DNA of 64,000 nt from Sphingomonas sp. GM_Shp_1 (lineage in GTDB: Bacteria > Pseudomonadota > Alphaproteobacteria > Sphingomonadales > Sphingomonadaceae): the NCBI RefSeq assembly GCF_026540895.1, contig NZ_JALNUR010000014.1:21168-85167 (forward strand), given 5' to 3'. Positions 34,138-42,563 of the stretch are shown in pieces. Below the pieces are notes generated by a model. The model searched no databases. It was not told the DNA's origin and saw nothing but the letters and a program-made list of their open reading frames with translations. The first letter of the stretch is position 1. Each line of letters opens with the position of its first letter. The position numbers were made by a program, and so were the translations under genes.

Positions 34138-35562
34138 ATGACCCCCGCCCAGACCGCCTTGCTCGATGCCCTGTCGCCCATCTTGGGGGAGAAGGGGATC
34201 GTCACCGACCCCGCGCTGATCGCACCATGGGAAGTGGATTGGCGGCGACGCTTTTCGGGGCACGCCCCCGCCATCCTCGCTCCCGCCGACACGGGCCAGG
34301 TGCAGGCGGTGCTGCGCGCGGCGGCCGAGCACCGGGTGCCGCTGGTTCCGCAAGGGGGGAACAGTTCGATGGTGGGCGGCGCGACGCCGCCGGCGGACGG
34401 GTCGGCGCTGATCCTGTCCACCCGGCGGATGAACCGGGTCCGGCGGATCGACACGGGGTCGGCGATGATCGTGGCCGAGGCGGGCGTGATCCTGGCCGAT
34501 CTGCACGCCGCCGCCGAAGGGGAGGGGGCGCGCTTTCCGCTGACCCTGGGGGCCAAGGGCAATGCGACCGTGGGTGGGCTGGTCTCGACCAATGCGGGCG
34601 GGACCCAGGTGCTGCGCTTCGGGACGATGCGCGGGCTGACCCTGGGCGTGGAGGCGGTGCTGCCCGACGGGACGCTTTATGACGGGCTGTCCGCGCTCAA
34701 GAAGGACAATCGCGGATATGATCTCGGCCAGTTGCTGATCGGGGCGGAGGGGACGCTGGGCATCGTCACGGCGGCGGCGCTGCGGCTGGTCCCGGCGATC
34801 GCAGCCAGCGCCACCGCCTGGGTCGGTCTGTCCGACCCCGCTGCCGGGCTGGCGCTGCTCCGCCGGTTGCAGGCGGCGAGCGACATGATCGAGAGTTTCG
34901 AGATCATGCCCGCCGAAAGCCTGGCCGCCGCCGTCGCGCATCTGCCCGGGGCGCGCAGCCCGTTGCAGACCAGCCACCCCTGGCATGTCCTGATCGAGGC
35001 GGTGACCGGCGATCCCGCCGCCGATCCGGCCGCGATGCTGGAGGCGCAACTGGCCAAGGCGCTGGCCGAGGGTGTTGCCGCCGACGCGGTGATCGCCGCG
35101 TCGCAGGCGCAGAGCGAGGCCTTCTGGCTGCTCCGCCACTCGCTGTCCGATGCGGAGCGGGCGCTGGGCCCGGCGGTGCAGCACGATATCGCCGTCCCGG
35201 TCGAAGCGATGCCGCGCTTCATGGTCGAGGCGGCGGCGGCGTGCGACGCGCGCTTTCCCGGCACCCATGCCTCGGGCTTCGGCCATCTGGGCGACGGCAA
35301 CATCCATTTCCACGTCCGCGCCGCCCCCGGCACCGATCGCGACCGATTCTATGCCGAGCAGGCGGCGACCATCACCCGCTTCGTCCATGACCTGGTGATG
35401 GCGGCGGGGGGGACCATTTCGGCGGAGCATGGCATCGGCCAGATGAAACGCGACGAACTGCTACGCCTTTCCCCAGAAAGGGTTAGCGCGATCCGCGCGA
35501 TCAAGACGGCGCTCGATCCGCACGGTCTGTTCAATCCGGGCAAGCTCGTCGCTTGCGCATGA
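34138..35562 (+). CDS. FAD-linked oxidase (GlcD / D-2-hydroxyglutarate dehydrogenase type)
   Basis: A 474-residue VAO-type flavoprotein oxidising a D-2-hydroxy acid. The FAD domain shows VPLVPQGGNSSMVGGATP and LGAKGNATVGGLVSTNAGG with GTMRGLTLGVEAVLPDG. The C-terminal substrate domain has GHLGDGNIHFHV, whose histidines bind metal in this family, and SAEHGIGQMKRDEL, whose Glu-His is catalytic. The exact acid (glycolate, lactate or 2-hydroxyglutarate) is not decided by sequence. It stands alone between a divergent periplasmic protein and SapC. Confidence 0.92.
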   Translation: MTPAQTALLDALSPILGEKGIVTDPALIAPWEVDWRRRFSGHAPAILAPADTGQVQAVLRAAAEHRVPLVPQGGNSSMVGGATPPADGSALILSTRRMNRVRRIDTGSAMIVAEAGVILADLHAAAEGEGARFPLTLGAKGNATVGGLVSTNAGGTQVLRFGTMRGLTLGVEAVLPDGTLYDGLSALKKDNRGYDLGQLLIGAEGTLGIVTAAALRLVPAIAASATAWVGLSDPAAGLALLRRLQAASDMIESFEIMPAESLAAAVAHLPGARSPLQTSHPWHVLIEAVTGDPAADPAAMLEAQLAKALAEGVAADAVIAASQAQSEAFWLLRHSLSDAERALGPAVQHDIAVPVEAMPRFMVEAAAACDARFPGTHASGFGHLGDGNIHFHVRAAPGTDRDRFYAEQAATITRFVHDLVMAAGGTISAEHGIGQMKRDELLRLSPERVSAIRAIKTALDPHGLFNPGKLVACA

Positions 35563-35637
35563 GGCTCCGGGCCCATAGACACGGGGGCACGACGCGCGGC
35601 CGGGGGGCTCGCGTGGACGAGTTTTTTGGAGATCATC

Positions 35638-36411
35638 ATGGCCAGCGCGCCGTCCCTTCCCCTTTTCTATAACGGCCTGGAGCCGCTTTCGAGCGAGGCT
35701 CACGCCAACTTCAAGGTTCGTCCGCAAGAGACCGCGCCTTTCCTGGTCGGCCAGCACGCGATTCCCGTGACCGTCGATGAATTTCCGCTGGTGCAGCGTT
35801 TCATGCCGATCGTCTTCTCGGTCGGCGACCAGCCGATCCCGCTGGCGCTGATGGGCCTGAACGAGGGCGTGAACGTCTTCGTCGACGACGAAGGCCGCCT
35901 GACCGAGACGAACTTCTACGTCCCGGCCTATATCCGCCGCTATCCGTACATGCTGGCCAAGCTGCGTCCCGAGTCGGAAGAACTGTCGCTCTGCTTCGAC
36001 CCGACCTCGCCGACGATCGGCGCGTTCGACGAGGGCGATGCGCTGTTCGACGGCAACCAGCCCAGCGAGCTGACGAAGAACATCCTGTCGTTCAACGAAT
36101 CGTTCGAACAGGCCGGAGCCCGTACTCAGAACTTCATGACCGAGCTGACCGAAATGGGTCTGCTGATGGACGGCGAAGTCTCGATCCAGCCGGAAGGCGC
36201 GGACCAGCCCTTCGTCTATCGCGGCTTCCAGATGATCAACGAGGAGAAGCTGGTCGACCTGCGCGGCGACCAGCTGCGCAAGATGAGCCAGTCGGGCATG
36301 CTGCCGCTGCTCTATGCGCATCTCTTCTCGCTGTCGCTGATGCGCGACATCTTCGCCCGCCAGGCGCAGTTGGGCAAGATGCCGCAGCCGCAACTCCAGC
36401 CGCTGGGTTGA
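35638..36411 (+). CDS. SapC-family protein (second copy)
   Basis: A 257-residue SapC protein, longer than the halogenase-linked copy at 8072. ATG 35638 is preceded by GGAGA, so the TTG at 35626 is less likely. Landmarks are FPLVQRFMPIVFSVGDQPIP, NFYVPAYIRRYPYMLAKL, LCFDPTSPTIGAFDEGDALF, FQMINEEKLVDLRGDQLRKM and LLPLLYAHLFSLSLMRDIFA. Codon use is even and its leader resembles a highly expressed gene. It precedes cytochrome b561 by 4 bases. Function of SapC is unsettled. Confidence 0.9.
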   Translation: MASAPSLPLFYNGLEPLSSEAHANFKVRPQETAPFLVGQHAIPVTVDEFPLVQRFMPIVFSVGDQPIPLALMGLNEGVNVFVDDEGRLTETNFYVPAYIRRYPYMLAKLRPESEELSLCFDPTSPTIGAFDEGDALFDGNQPSELTKNILSFNESFEQAGARTQNFMTELTEMGLLMDGEVSIQPEGADQPFVYRGFQMINEEKLVDLRGDQLRKMSQSGMLPLLYAHLFSLSLMRDIFARQAQLGKMPQPQLQPLG

Positions 36412-36415
36412 TGTA

Positions 36416-36955
36416 ATGCGCGGGCAGGGCATCTCCAGTCCGCGCTACAGCCAGGTCGCGATCGTCTTTCACTGGACGATCGCGGCGCTGGTCTTGGCCA
36501 ATCTGGCCATCGGACTGCTTCACGAAAGCCTGTTGCCGGGGACCATCCCGCTGCACAAGGCGATCGGCCTGACCGTGTTGGCGCTGACCGCCGCGCGGAT
36601 CGTCTGGCGACTGGGTCACCGCCCGCCGCCCCTGCCCGCCGAAATTCCGGTCTGGGCCCGTGGCAGCGCCCATGCACTGCACGCCACCCTCTATTTTCTG
36701 ATGATCGCCATGCCGATGACCGGCTGGGCGATGGGATCGGGCCGCGACGTGCCGCGCCCGGTCAGCTGGTTCGGCCTGTTCGACGTGCCGCCTTTGCCGA
36801 TCGGCAAGGCCGCCGCCGGCTTCGGGCATGAGGCGCATGAGATTCTCGGCTGGGTGATGCTGGCCTTGGTGGCGATCCATGTAGCGGCGGCGTTGCGTCA
36901 CCATTTCCTGCTGCGCGACGGCCTGCTCGCCCGGATGAGTTTTCGCGCGCGCTGA
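36416..36955 (+). CDS. Cytochrome b561 family protein
   Basis: A 179-residue four-helix diheme membrane protein of the CybB type, which passes electrons between quinol and an acceptor. The heme ligands expected for the family are present: VFHWTIA, IPLHKAIG, GHEAHEILGW and IHVAAALRHHF. It starts 4 bases after the SapC stop, though the shared transcription unit is probably historical rather than functional. Confidence 0.92.
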   Translation: MRGQGISSPRYSQVAIVFHWTIAALVLANLAIGLLHESLLPGTIPLHKAIGLTVLALTAARIVWRLGHRPPPLPAEIPVWARGSAHALHATLYFLMIAMPMTGWAMGSGRDVPRPVSWFGLFDVPPLPIGKAAAGFGHEAHEILGWVMLALVAIHVAAALRHHFLLRDGLLARMSFRAR

Positions 36956-37024
36956 TTGTCCCCCGGATAGGGGCTTCCACAAACCAGACCCGGTCAGAAA
37001 CCGCCGAGGGGCGAAGAGCCCCGC

Positions 37025-37504
37025 CTATGCCCTTGGCGACCAGTCGTCCGTATCGAAATCGGGATGCTGGAACGAGACGATTTGGGCGAGATAGGCCGCG
37101 GCCTTGGGCTCATCCACCGGATGCTCCGGCAGCTTCGTCCATGCGTCAAAGTCCGCAATCCGTTCCGGCGAAGCCAGTTGCTCTTTCAGTTCGATCGATC
37201 GCGGTTCGTCCATCGCGCCGATCGCAAAACTGATGCTTTCCCCATATTCAAAGGTGAGGGGCGTCCCGCAATTCCGGCAGAATCCACGGCGCACCTTGTT
37301 GGAACTCTGAAAATGAGCAGGCTGGCCCCTGGTCCAGGTCACCGCATCGCGTGGAGCGTTGACATAAGGGCCGAACAATCCGCCCGTGGCCTTCTGGCAC
37401 ATTCGGCAATGGCAGATGGAGGCGTCGCCCAGAGGCCCCGCGACACGAAAGCGCACCGCTCCACACTGGCATCCTCCGGTGCTGGCTTGCATATTGGTGG
37501 TCAT
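37025..37504 (-). CDS. GFA (CENP-V)-family zinc protein
   Basis: A 159-residue glutathione-dependent formaldehyde-activating enzyme-like protein. The zinc cysteines read GGCQCGAVRF, CHCRMCQKATG and FCRNCGTPLTFEY, the standard three-pair pattern. Most members are not proven formaldehyde enzymes, so only the fold is claimed. Start 37504 or the inner Met at 37492. It is transcribed away from the small RNA candidate. Confidence 0.9.
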   Translation of the reverse strand: MTTNMQASTGGCQCGAVRFRVAGPLGDASICHCRMCQKATGGLFGPYVNAPRDAVTWTRGQPAHFQSSNKVRRGFCRNCGTPLTFEYGESISFAIGAMDEPRSIELKEQLASPERIADFDAWTKLPEHPVDEPKAAAYLAQIVSFQHPDFDTDDWSPRA

Positions 37505-37593
37505 GGCGGGAGCGTTTCACATTCGTCCGGCCTCCGCAATGGGCGGTCTTCCATCAGCCGTGACGAAAAAATGACGAATTGCGGCGGGCAGGG

Positions 37594-37621
37594 TTGAACC
37601 AAATAGGCCCCTTCCTATTTA
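37594..37621 (+). promoter_or_regulatory. Promoter of the small RNA candidate
   Basis: TTGAAC (37594-37599) and TATTTA (37616-37621) are spaced by 16 bases, a sigma-70-like pair. The predicted start near 37628 coincides with the first base of the first RNA stem. Confidence 0.55.
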
Positions 37622-37627
37622 TATCCT

Positions 37628-37738
37628 GTACGGCGTCGTGTCCCCCCTTTCGCGATGTCGTATGACACGCTTTCAGCGTGTCTCCTCCCTGAACCTTGGC
37701 CACCTCGCGCTCTCCCCCTTGCGCGAGGTGGTTTTTTG
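37628..37738 (+). ncRNA. Candidate trans-acting small RNA with C-rich loops
   Basis: About 110 nt with three consecutive hairpins. Hairpin 1: TACGGCGTCG (37629-37638) pairs with CGATGTCGTA (37653-37662) as 10 bp with two G-U pairs; its loop carries CCCCCC. Hairpin 2: GACACGC/GCGTGTC (37664-37682), 7 bp. Then single-stranded CTCCTCCC (37682-37689). Hairpin 3: CCACCTCGCGC/GCGCGAGGTGG (37700-37731), 11 bp with a TCTCCCCCTT loop and six T after it. Compensating G-U pairs and the exposed anti-Shine-Dalgarno-like C-rich motifs resemble alphaproteobacterial sRNAs that block ribosome sites. It has no coding potential and is antisense to neither flanking gene. Confidence 0.7.
37700..37737 (+). terminator. 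Intrinsic terminator of the small RNA
   Basis: An 11-bp perfect stem with a 10-base loop followed by TTTTTT. The T run is on the plus side only, so it serves the small RNA and not the facing minus-strand gene. Confidence 0.85.
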
Positions 37739-37744
37739 TTCGGG

Positions 37745-38599
37745 CTATTCCGCCGCGAGCGAAACCGGCTGGCCCAGCGCCTCGGCGGCCAGGGCGGCCA
37801 GCATCGTGCGGACCAGCGTCACCGTCGCGTCGAAGCCCGCACCGGGTGCCTCCAGCGCGCTGTCGAGATAGAGCGAGCGGTCGAGTTCCAACTGGATTGC
37901 GTGGATGCCGCGCCGGGGGGCGCCATGGCGCTGGACGATATGGCCCCCGGCATAGGGCGCGTTGCGGGTCACGGCGATGCCGCAGGCCCGCGCCTCCGCC
38001 TCGATCCGGCGGACGAAGCGGGTGTCCGCGGTCAGGCCGTGGCGATCCCCGATCACGATCCGGGGCACCAGGCCGGCGGCCCCCAGCGGCGGCATCGAAT
38101 GAAGGTCGAGCAGGACGGCGACGCCGAACCGCGCCCGTGCCTCCGCCAGAGCCTGCTCCAGCGCCTCATGATAGGGGCGGTGATCGGTCGCGATCCGCCG
38201 GATCATCTCGGCATCGCTGAAGCGGCGCGACCAGATGTCGCCATGCCCGGCGACGCGGCGCGGGACGAGCCCCAGCCCGCTGCGCAGCTTGGCCGAGGCG
38301 CGCCCTTGTGGCCGTGCGCCCAGATCGATGACCGGATCCCGCTCGCCCTCGTCGCGGTTGAGGTCGATCCAGGCGCGGGGCAGGGTCTGGACCAGCATCG
38401 TCTCGTCGCTGCGGGCCCCCTGCGCGACCAGATCGATCAGCCGGTCCTCCAGCCCCATCACGGCGGACAGCGGCACGCGCAACGCCTCGATCAGGGCATG
38501 CGGATAATCGCGCCCGCCATGGGGCACCGAGATTACGACCGGACCTGCGACCGGGCCGCCAAGGCTTTGGAAAGATGCGCCGGGGGTCGGGCTTGCCAT
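37745..38599 (-). CDS. N-formylglutamate amidohydrolase family protein
   Basis: A 284-residue zinc hydrolase of the FGase family, which releases formate from N-formylglutamate in histidine degradation. Motifs are VVISVPHGGRDYP near the start, RAWIDLNRDEGERDP, ATDHRPYHEAL and LLDLHSMPP. The start at 38599 (MASPTPGASF) is where homology begins; the frame runs to 38680. No other hut gene is nearby, so the amide actually cleaved is uncertain. Divergent from cpdR. Confidence 0.88.
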   Translation of the reverse strand: MASPTPGASFQSLGGPVAGPVVISVPHGGRDYPHALIEALRVPLSAVMGLEDRLIDLVAQGARSDETMLVQTLPRAWIDLNRDEGERDPVIDLGARPQGRASAKLRSGLGLVPRRVAGHGDIWSRRFSDAEMIRRIATDHRPYHEALEQALAEARARFGVAVLLDLHSMPPLGAAGLVPRIVIGDRHGLTADTRFVRRIEAEARACGIAVTRNAPYAGGHIVQRHGAPRRGIHAIQLELDRSLYLDSALEAPGAGFDATVTLVRTMLAALAAEALGQPVSLAAE

Positions 38600-38699
38600 T
38601 GCCCATGAGCCTAGGTCGGGGCACGGATCGACGCAATGGTCTGGAAATATTAACCACCTTTTCGCTAAGCTGATGGCCAAGATGGATCGGAATCACGAC

Positions 38700-39077
38700 A
38701 TGTTTCACATTCTGCTGGCCGAAGATGACGAGGTCATGCGCGAATATCTGACGCGCGCGCTGACCCGGTCGGGATACCGGGTTTCGGCGGTCGATCGCGG
38801 CACGGCGGCCCTCCCGTTGCTGGAGAGCGAGCGGTTCGACCTGTTGCTGACCGATATCGTCATGCCCGAAATGGACGGGATCGAACTCGCCCAGCGCGCC
38901 GCCGCGATCGTCCCCGATCTGCGCGTGATGTTCATCACCGGCTTCGCGGCGGTCACGCTGAAGGCCGGGCAGGCCATGCCAAACGCCCGCGTCCTGTCCA
39001 AACCCTTCCACCTGCGCGACCTGGTGATGGAGGTGGACCGACTTTTTCACACGGATTCAGTCGACGGCGCAATTTAG
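38700..39077 (+). CDS. cpdR: CpdR-like single-domain response regulator
   Basis: A ~125-residue receiver domain with no output domain. It has the acidic pair (LLAEDDEVMREYL), the phospho-acceptor Asp in LLLTDIVMPEMDGIELAQRA, the Thr of VMFITGFAAVTLKAG and the Lys of VLSKPFHLRDLVMEVDRLF. This closely matches CpdR of alphaproteobacteria, which in its unphosphorylated form directs ClpXP to cell-cycle substrates and is controlled by the CckA-ChpT relay. Starts at 38673, 38682 and 38700 are possible; 38700 (MFHILLAEDD) fits the family length. Confidence 0.9.
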   Translation: MFHILLAEDDEVMREYLTRALTRSGYRVSAVDRGTAALPLLESERFDLLLTDIVMPEMDGIELAQRAAAIVPDLRVMFITGFAAVTLKAGQAMPNARVLSKPFHLRDLVMEVDRLFHTDSVDGAI

Positions 39078-39121
39078 GGGTTGCCAGCCCGATCGAACCT
39101 GCTAATTGGCCCACCTCCGGC

Positions 39122-39196
39122 GGGCGTGTAGCTCAGTGGTAGAGCACTGTGTTGACATCGCAGGGGTCGCAAGTTCAATCCTTGCCACGCCCACCA
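39122..39196 (+). tRNA. tRNA-Val (GAC)
   Basis: Full cloverleaf: acceptor GGGCGTG/CACGCCC, D arm GCTC/GAGC, anticodon arm CTGTG-TTGACAT-CGCAG with GAC at 39154-39156, T arm GCAAG-TTCAATC-CTTGC, discriminator A and encoded CCA. It is intact and serves as the integration site of the element to its right. Confidence 0.97.
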
Positions 39197-39241
39197 TCGA
39201 AAACCCCGCTAGGCCAACGGCTTAGCGGGGTTTTTGGTTTT
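39151..39241 (+). repeat. attL direct repeat
   Basis: Bases 39151-39223 are identical to 61339-61411 (73 bases); after one mismatch (39224 A, 61412 G) the match runs 17 more bases. It starts at the last base of the anticodon 5' stem and runs through the tRNA terminator. Confidence 0.95.
39201..39235 (+). terminator. Intrinsic terminator of tRNA-Val
   Basis: AAACCCCGCTA pairs with TAGCGGGGTTT (39223-39233), followed by more T. The hairpin is part of the duplicated attachment sequence; the right copy differs by one A-to-G change that keeps a G-U pair. Confidence 0.9.
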
Positions 39242-39266
39242 CAGGCTTCCTAGTTGCGCGTCACGG

Positions 39267-39286
39267 TTTTGCGTGCCTTTTGCGTG
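39267..39286 (+). other. Integrase arm-site-like repeats, left end
   Basis: TTTTGCGTG occurs at 39267-39275 and 39278-39286 (11-base period), and CTTGCGTGGGTTTTGCGTG lies at 39421-39439. The same longer unit occurs near the right end at 61225-61243. Confidence 0.5.
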
Positions 39287-39388
39287 TCATGCCGAGTGGA
39301 ACATCCGGGCTCACGGGGGCCTCGGGGCACTAGGGCGGCTGCGCCAGCGGATTGGGAGCGGCAGCGATGGCGTGAAAACGACTGGCCA

Positions 39389-40699
39389 TCATACCCGCCG
39401 CCGCCGTCCATCGGGACCGACTTGCGTGGGTTTTGCGTGAAGCGGCGTCGCCATCTTCCGGGCCAGCTCGGACGCAATGTCTTCCAGCCCCTGTCGGGTC
39501 TCCGACAGATACTCTGGGCTGAAGATCACGTAGTGCCGCGTCGAATGGGGCAGCACCGTGTGGCCGAGTGCCAGCGGGATTTCCTGCTGTGAGACGCCGC
39601 GCTGTGCGATCAGGGTCGCCATGCTGTGGCGCATCAGCTTGGGGCCGAAACCGACCGGTACCTTGAAATGCCTTGCCATGACGCGCCACGCCTTTTTGAC
39701 GTCCGCCACGGGCCGCTGGACCAGCCAACGGTCCTCATCCTTCTCGACCACGCTCTCGTGGCAGACCAGCCGATCGTCCGTCGCCTCCAGCCAATTTGCC
39801 AGGAGCGGCGTGACAGGGATCGCTGGGCGATGTTTCCGCGTCTGGATCCGTCCCGCAGGGTTGAGGTCGAGTACGCTGGCGTCGCGGTGCCATTGCCACC
39901 GGTCGGGGCTAGCCGAGATGTCGTAGAGCGCATCCGGCCGCGCCAGCGTGCAGATCGCACCGATCAGATAGCGGCGCAGCGGCATCAATCGTGCCGGATG
40001 CGCCGGGCTGAGCTTCGGATCTCCTTCCGCCGTATAGTCGAGCATTTCAGCAATCTGATCGAGCGAGAGGCGGAAGTTGCGGACTGGCGTCACGGCGGCG
40101 CGCGTCAGATGCTTCAGTTCGGGCAGCGCCTCCATACGCTTCACGTTGAACCGCAAGGCTGCCTTCAACTGAATGATGCTCTCCTCGACCGTGGACTTCG
40201 CCCGTTCGCGCCTCGACACGGTCCATTCCCCGGTTTCCCGGTCACGCCGCCGCTGGGTCACCCGATCGATCTCGGTCCCCCATTCTCGAAATCGCGTCAG
40301 CCAATCGTTGTCCAGCACCTTTGGCAGCACGGGTTCACGTAGAACTCCAGTCTCGATCTCATGGCCGATAAACCGTCTTACGAGCTTCAGCCGGGCCCGG
40401 ATCGCGTCGGCGCTGGACCGTTTGGACCCGTGCAGTATCCAATAGTCGATCATCGCCTGATGGACCGTGTAGGACGCCTTGTCGTCGTCGGCTGGCTGGT
40501 GACATGCCAGATAGTGACGGTCGAGCGCCTGGATCGCTAGCCGAACATCATCTGTGCGCGTGCTGCGTCGCTGCATTCGGCCGGAGGCCGGGTCATACCA
40601 GCAGATGTAGAGGTTCGGGCTGACGACCTCGCCGTCCTTGCCCCGGAGGTGATCGAGGTGGAATTCACCCCGGCGGTAGAGAATTTTCGGTACCGGCAC
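39389..40699 (-). CDS. Tyrosine-type site-specific integrase
   Basis: A 436-residue phage-type integrase that would recombine at the tRNA-Val site. The N-terminal arm-binding and core-binding regions precede a catalytic domain with the first Arg in TLARPDALYDI, the Lys in RIQTRKHRPAIPV, KLMRHSMATLIAQRG (Arg-His box), LALGHTVLPHS and the nucleophile Tyr in TRHYVIF. It sits 147 bases inside attL and reads toward it, as is usual. The 3' coding end contains one arm-site-like repeat. Its 5' end overlaps the upstream small gene by ~160 bases. Confidence 0.93.
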   Translation of the reverse strand: MPVPKILYRRGEFHLDHLRGKDGEVVSPNLYICWYDPASGRMQRRSTRTDDVRLAIQALDRHYLACHQPADDDKASYTVHQAMIDYWILHGSKRSSADAIRARLKLVRRFIGHEIETGVLREPVLPKVLDNDWLTRFREWGTEIDRVTQRRRDRETGEWTVSRRERAKSTVEESIIQLKAALRFNVKRMEALPELKHLTRAAVTPVRNFRLSLDQIAEMLDYTAEGDPKLSPAHPARLMPLRRYLIGAICTLARPDALYDISASPDRWQWHRDASVLDLNPAGRIQTRKHRPAIPVTPLLANWLEATDDRLVCHESVVEKDEDRWLVQRPVADVKKAWRVMARHFKVPVGFGPKLMRHSMATLIAQRGVSQQEIPLALGHTVLPHSTRHYVIFSPEYLSETRQGLEDIASELARKMATPLHAKPTQVGPDGRRRRV

Positions 40700-40950
40700 T
40701 GCGCTTTTTCCTTCAGGATTTCGCTTCGCGCCTTTCCGAGCAGGTTCACTGCACCCACCAGGGTAAGGAGGTCGAGATCCTCCGACTTGAGGTTGATGCC
40801 CCGGTCCGTCTGGATCGCACGGGCGATCTTGCGGTCGAGCCGCAGGATGGCGTCGGCGGTTGCCGCGTCGATCATGTCCTGGGGGAGGACCGAGCCGGTC
40901 CCCGGCGTCATCGCGGCGGTGCCGCCGGCGTCCGCGTCGATGCTCATCAT
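40537..40950 (-). CDS. Small hypothetical protein upstream of the integrase
   Basis: An open frame of 137 residues starting at 40950 (MMSIDADAGGTAAM) with AAGGA 8 bases upstream. The first ~85 residues look protein-like, with amphipathic helices (ATADAILRLDRKIARAIQTD, LDLLTLVGAVNLLGKARSEI). The last ~54 residues overlap the integrase start in another frame and are Ser/Arg/Thr-rich, so the true gene may be shorter in evolution and simply have lost its stop. No family recognised; a DNA-binding excision or regulatory factor is possible from position. Confidence 0.5.
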   Translation of the reverse strand: MMSIDADAGGTAAMTPGTGSVLPQDMIDAATADAILRLDRKIARAIQTDRGINLKSEDLDLLTLVGAVNLLGKARSEILKEKAQCRYRKFSTAGVNSTSITSGARTARSSARTSTSAGMTRPPAECSDAARAQMMFG

Positions 40951-40997
40951 GTCTTTTCCTTCCTGACGTGGGTTACCCCACGTGCAGGGCCTTCTTC

Positions 40998-42242
40998 TCA
41001 CCCGAAGCGGTCGTCGGTGACCTTCAGGCGATCCGCGATCTCGCGTCGCGAGACAGTGACGCCGACACCGGCGGCGATGACCGGCCATTCGGCCAGCGCG
41101 CCGCGCGTTCGGTCGATGATTTGGGCGATGACGCGATCCGACAGGCCATGGCGGCGGCCCAGCGCGAGGACGTGCGCGCGGGTCGGGGTGCGGCCTTCGC
41201 CTTCGACCGCGAGATAGTGCTCGCCGCCCGGACCGACCGAGAAGGTCAGGTCATAGGCCGGGGCGAGGCGCCACTCGCCGCTCGGTCCCATCAGATAGCT
41301 ATGCTGCCGGGTATGGTCGTCGCGGTTGTGCGCCAGGACGTTGAAGACCATGCGGCGGAAGGCTTGTTCGACGTCGCCGGCATGGCGGGTGATCGCCATG
41401 GTCGCACGCAGGAATCCGTCATAGTCGAGGCTCGGCATCTCGGATGGGGCTTCGGCTGCCCCGGCGAGCGATACCATGTGCAGCCGGCGTCCGGGGGCCG
41501 GTCGGTCGAAGCGGCGCGTCGCGAAATAGCCCGGTCCGTCGCGCTCGGGCAGGACGCGGGATTCCGCGATCGTCAGGCCGGCGACACGGGCCATGCGCGC
41601 ATAGGCTTCCTCGACCGGGCCGATATCGACGGGATCGCCGGTCGCGCGGAACTTGATGATCCAGGCGTCGTGGCCGTCCGCGGCCTCGCCGACGCTGATC
41701 GCGCCGCCGGGGGCGAAGCCGACATGGACCTTGGGACGAGCCCCGCCCGATGCGCCCCCCAGCGCCGCCAGCGTGTCGACCAGCGCGCCCTCGTCTCCCG
41801 CGAGGAGCAACCGTGATTCCTCGGCTAGGGCATCGAGGTCGATCGTCCCGATTGTGTCGTCGGGTGTGGTGGCCGGCTGATAGACCAGCGCGCCACGGCC
41901 ACCAGAGCCGATAATCGCGAGCTGATCGACCGGGTTCAGGGTGTCGAACTGGACGTCAATCCTGGCCAGGCGACGTCGCAGCAACAGCCGTCCCCAGGCA
42001 TCGGGCAGGCTGTCCGCCAGGAAGCCGTGCAGTCCGCCGAACGACCGGCTCCGCGCGGCGTGCAAGCCCGGCTCGGGAGGATAGAGGAGCGGGGCGACGG
42101 GCAAGCCGCTGCGGATGACGTCAGGCGACCATTCGAGCTGGGCGACACCACTGGCCATCACGACTCGGCCGGCCGGCGCAGCGGGCGCGGCATCGTCGAA
42201 CGCCAGTGCCAGCCCCAGCGGTGCCCCCGGCCTCAGCTTCAC
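40998..42242 (-). CDS. hipA: HipA-family serine/threonine kinase toxin
   Basis: A 414-residue HipA-like kinase starting at GTG 42242, which overlaps the hipB stop as GTGA. The N-terminal domain contains GRLLLRRRLARID; the phospho-regulatory/ATP loop is GGASGGARPKVHVGF; the catalytic Asp lies in LAHNRDDHTRQHSYL and the metal Asp in LAPAYDLTFS. HipA of E. coli phosphorylates GltX and induces dormancy; the target here is unknown. In this element it may act as an addiction or defence module. Confidence 0.9.
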   Translation of the reverse strand: MKLRPGAPLGLALAFDDAAPAAPAGRVVMASGVAQLEWSPDVIRSGLPVAPLLYPPEPGLHAARSRSFGGLHGFLADSLPDAWGRLLLRRRLARIDVQFDTLNPVDQLAIIGSGGRGALVYQPATTPDDTIGTIDLDALAEESRLLLAGDEGALVDTLAALGGASGGARPKVHVGFAPGGAISVGEAADGHDAWIIKFRATGDPVDIGPVEEAYARMARVAGLTIAESRVLPERDGPGYFATRRFDRPAPGRRLHMVSLAGAAEAPSEMPSLDYDGFLRATMAITRHAGDVEQAFRRMVFNVLAHNRDDHTRQHSYLMGPSGEWRLAPAYDLTFSVGPGGEHYLAVEGEGRTPTRAHVLALGRRHGLSDRVIAQIIDRTRGALAEWPVIAAGVGVTVSRREIADRLKVTDDRFG

Positions 42243-42562
42243 GACGTGGCCCTCGACGCGGCCCGGCGGCGGCGCTTCGGCGCGGTGCGTTCGGTCATCC
42301 GTTTTTGCTCCAGCAGGGCATCCATCGAACTGGCCACCGGCTCCGGAAAGAGGACGACCAGATCCTGCTCGCACCGCAGCGCCACAGCCGCGCGGACGAG
42401 GTCGTCGATCGACGCCTTGCCCTCGGCCTCCAGGCGCCGCCAAGTGCGATAGGAGACGCCAGCACGGGCCGCCGCGTCGACCTGCGTCAGGTTCATCGCC
42501 AGGCGGCGATGCTGTATCCTCCGGCCGAGATCGGCCGCGATTTCACCAGGCGTGTGCAACAT
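42239..42562 (-). CDS. hipB: HipB-like XRE-family antitoxin
   Basis: A 107-residue HTH protein starting at 42562 (MLHTPGEIAADLGRRIQHRR). The helix-turn-helix reads LTQVDAAARAGVSYRTWRRL, and an Arg/Lys-rich C-terminal tail (TAPKRRRRAASRATS) follows. The gene overlaps hipA by four bases. Two inverted operator arms lie directly before its start, so it should repress its own operon alone or with HipA. Confidence 0.87.
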   Translation of the reverse strand: MLHTPGEIAADLGRRIQHRRLAMNLTQVDAAARAGVSYRTWRRLEAEGKASIDDLVRAAVALRCEQDLVVLFPEPVASSMDALLEQKRMTERTAPKRRRRAASRATS

Positions 42563-42563
42563 C

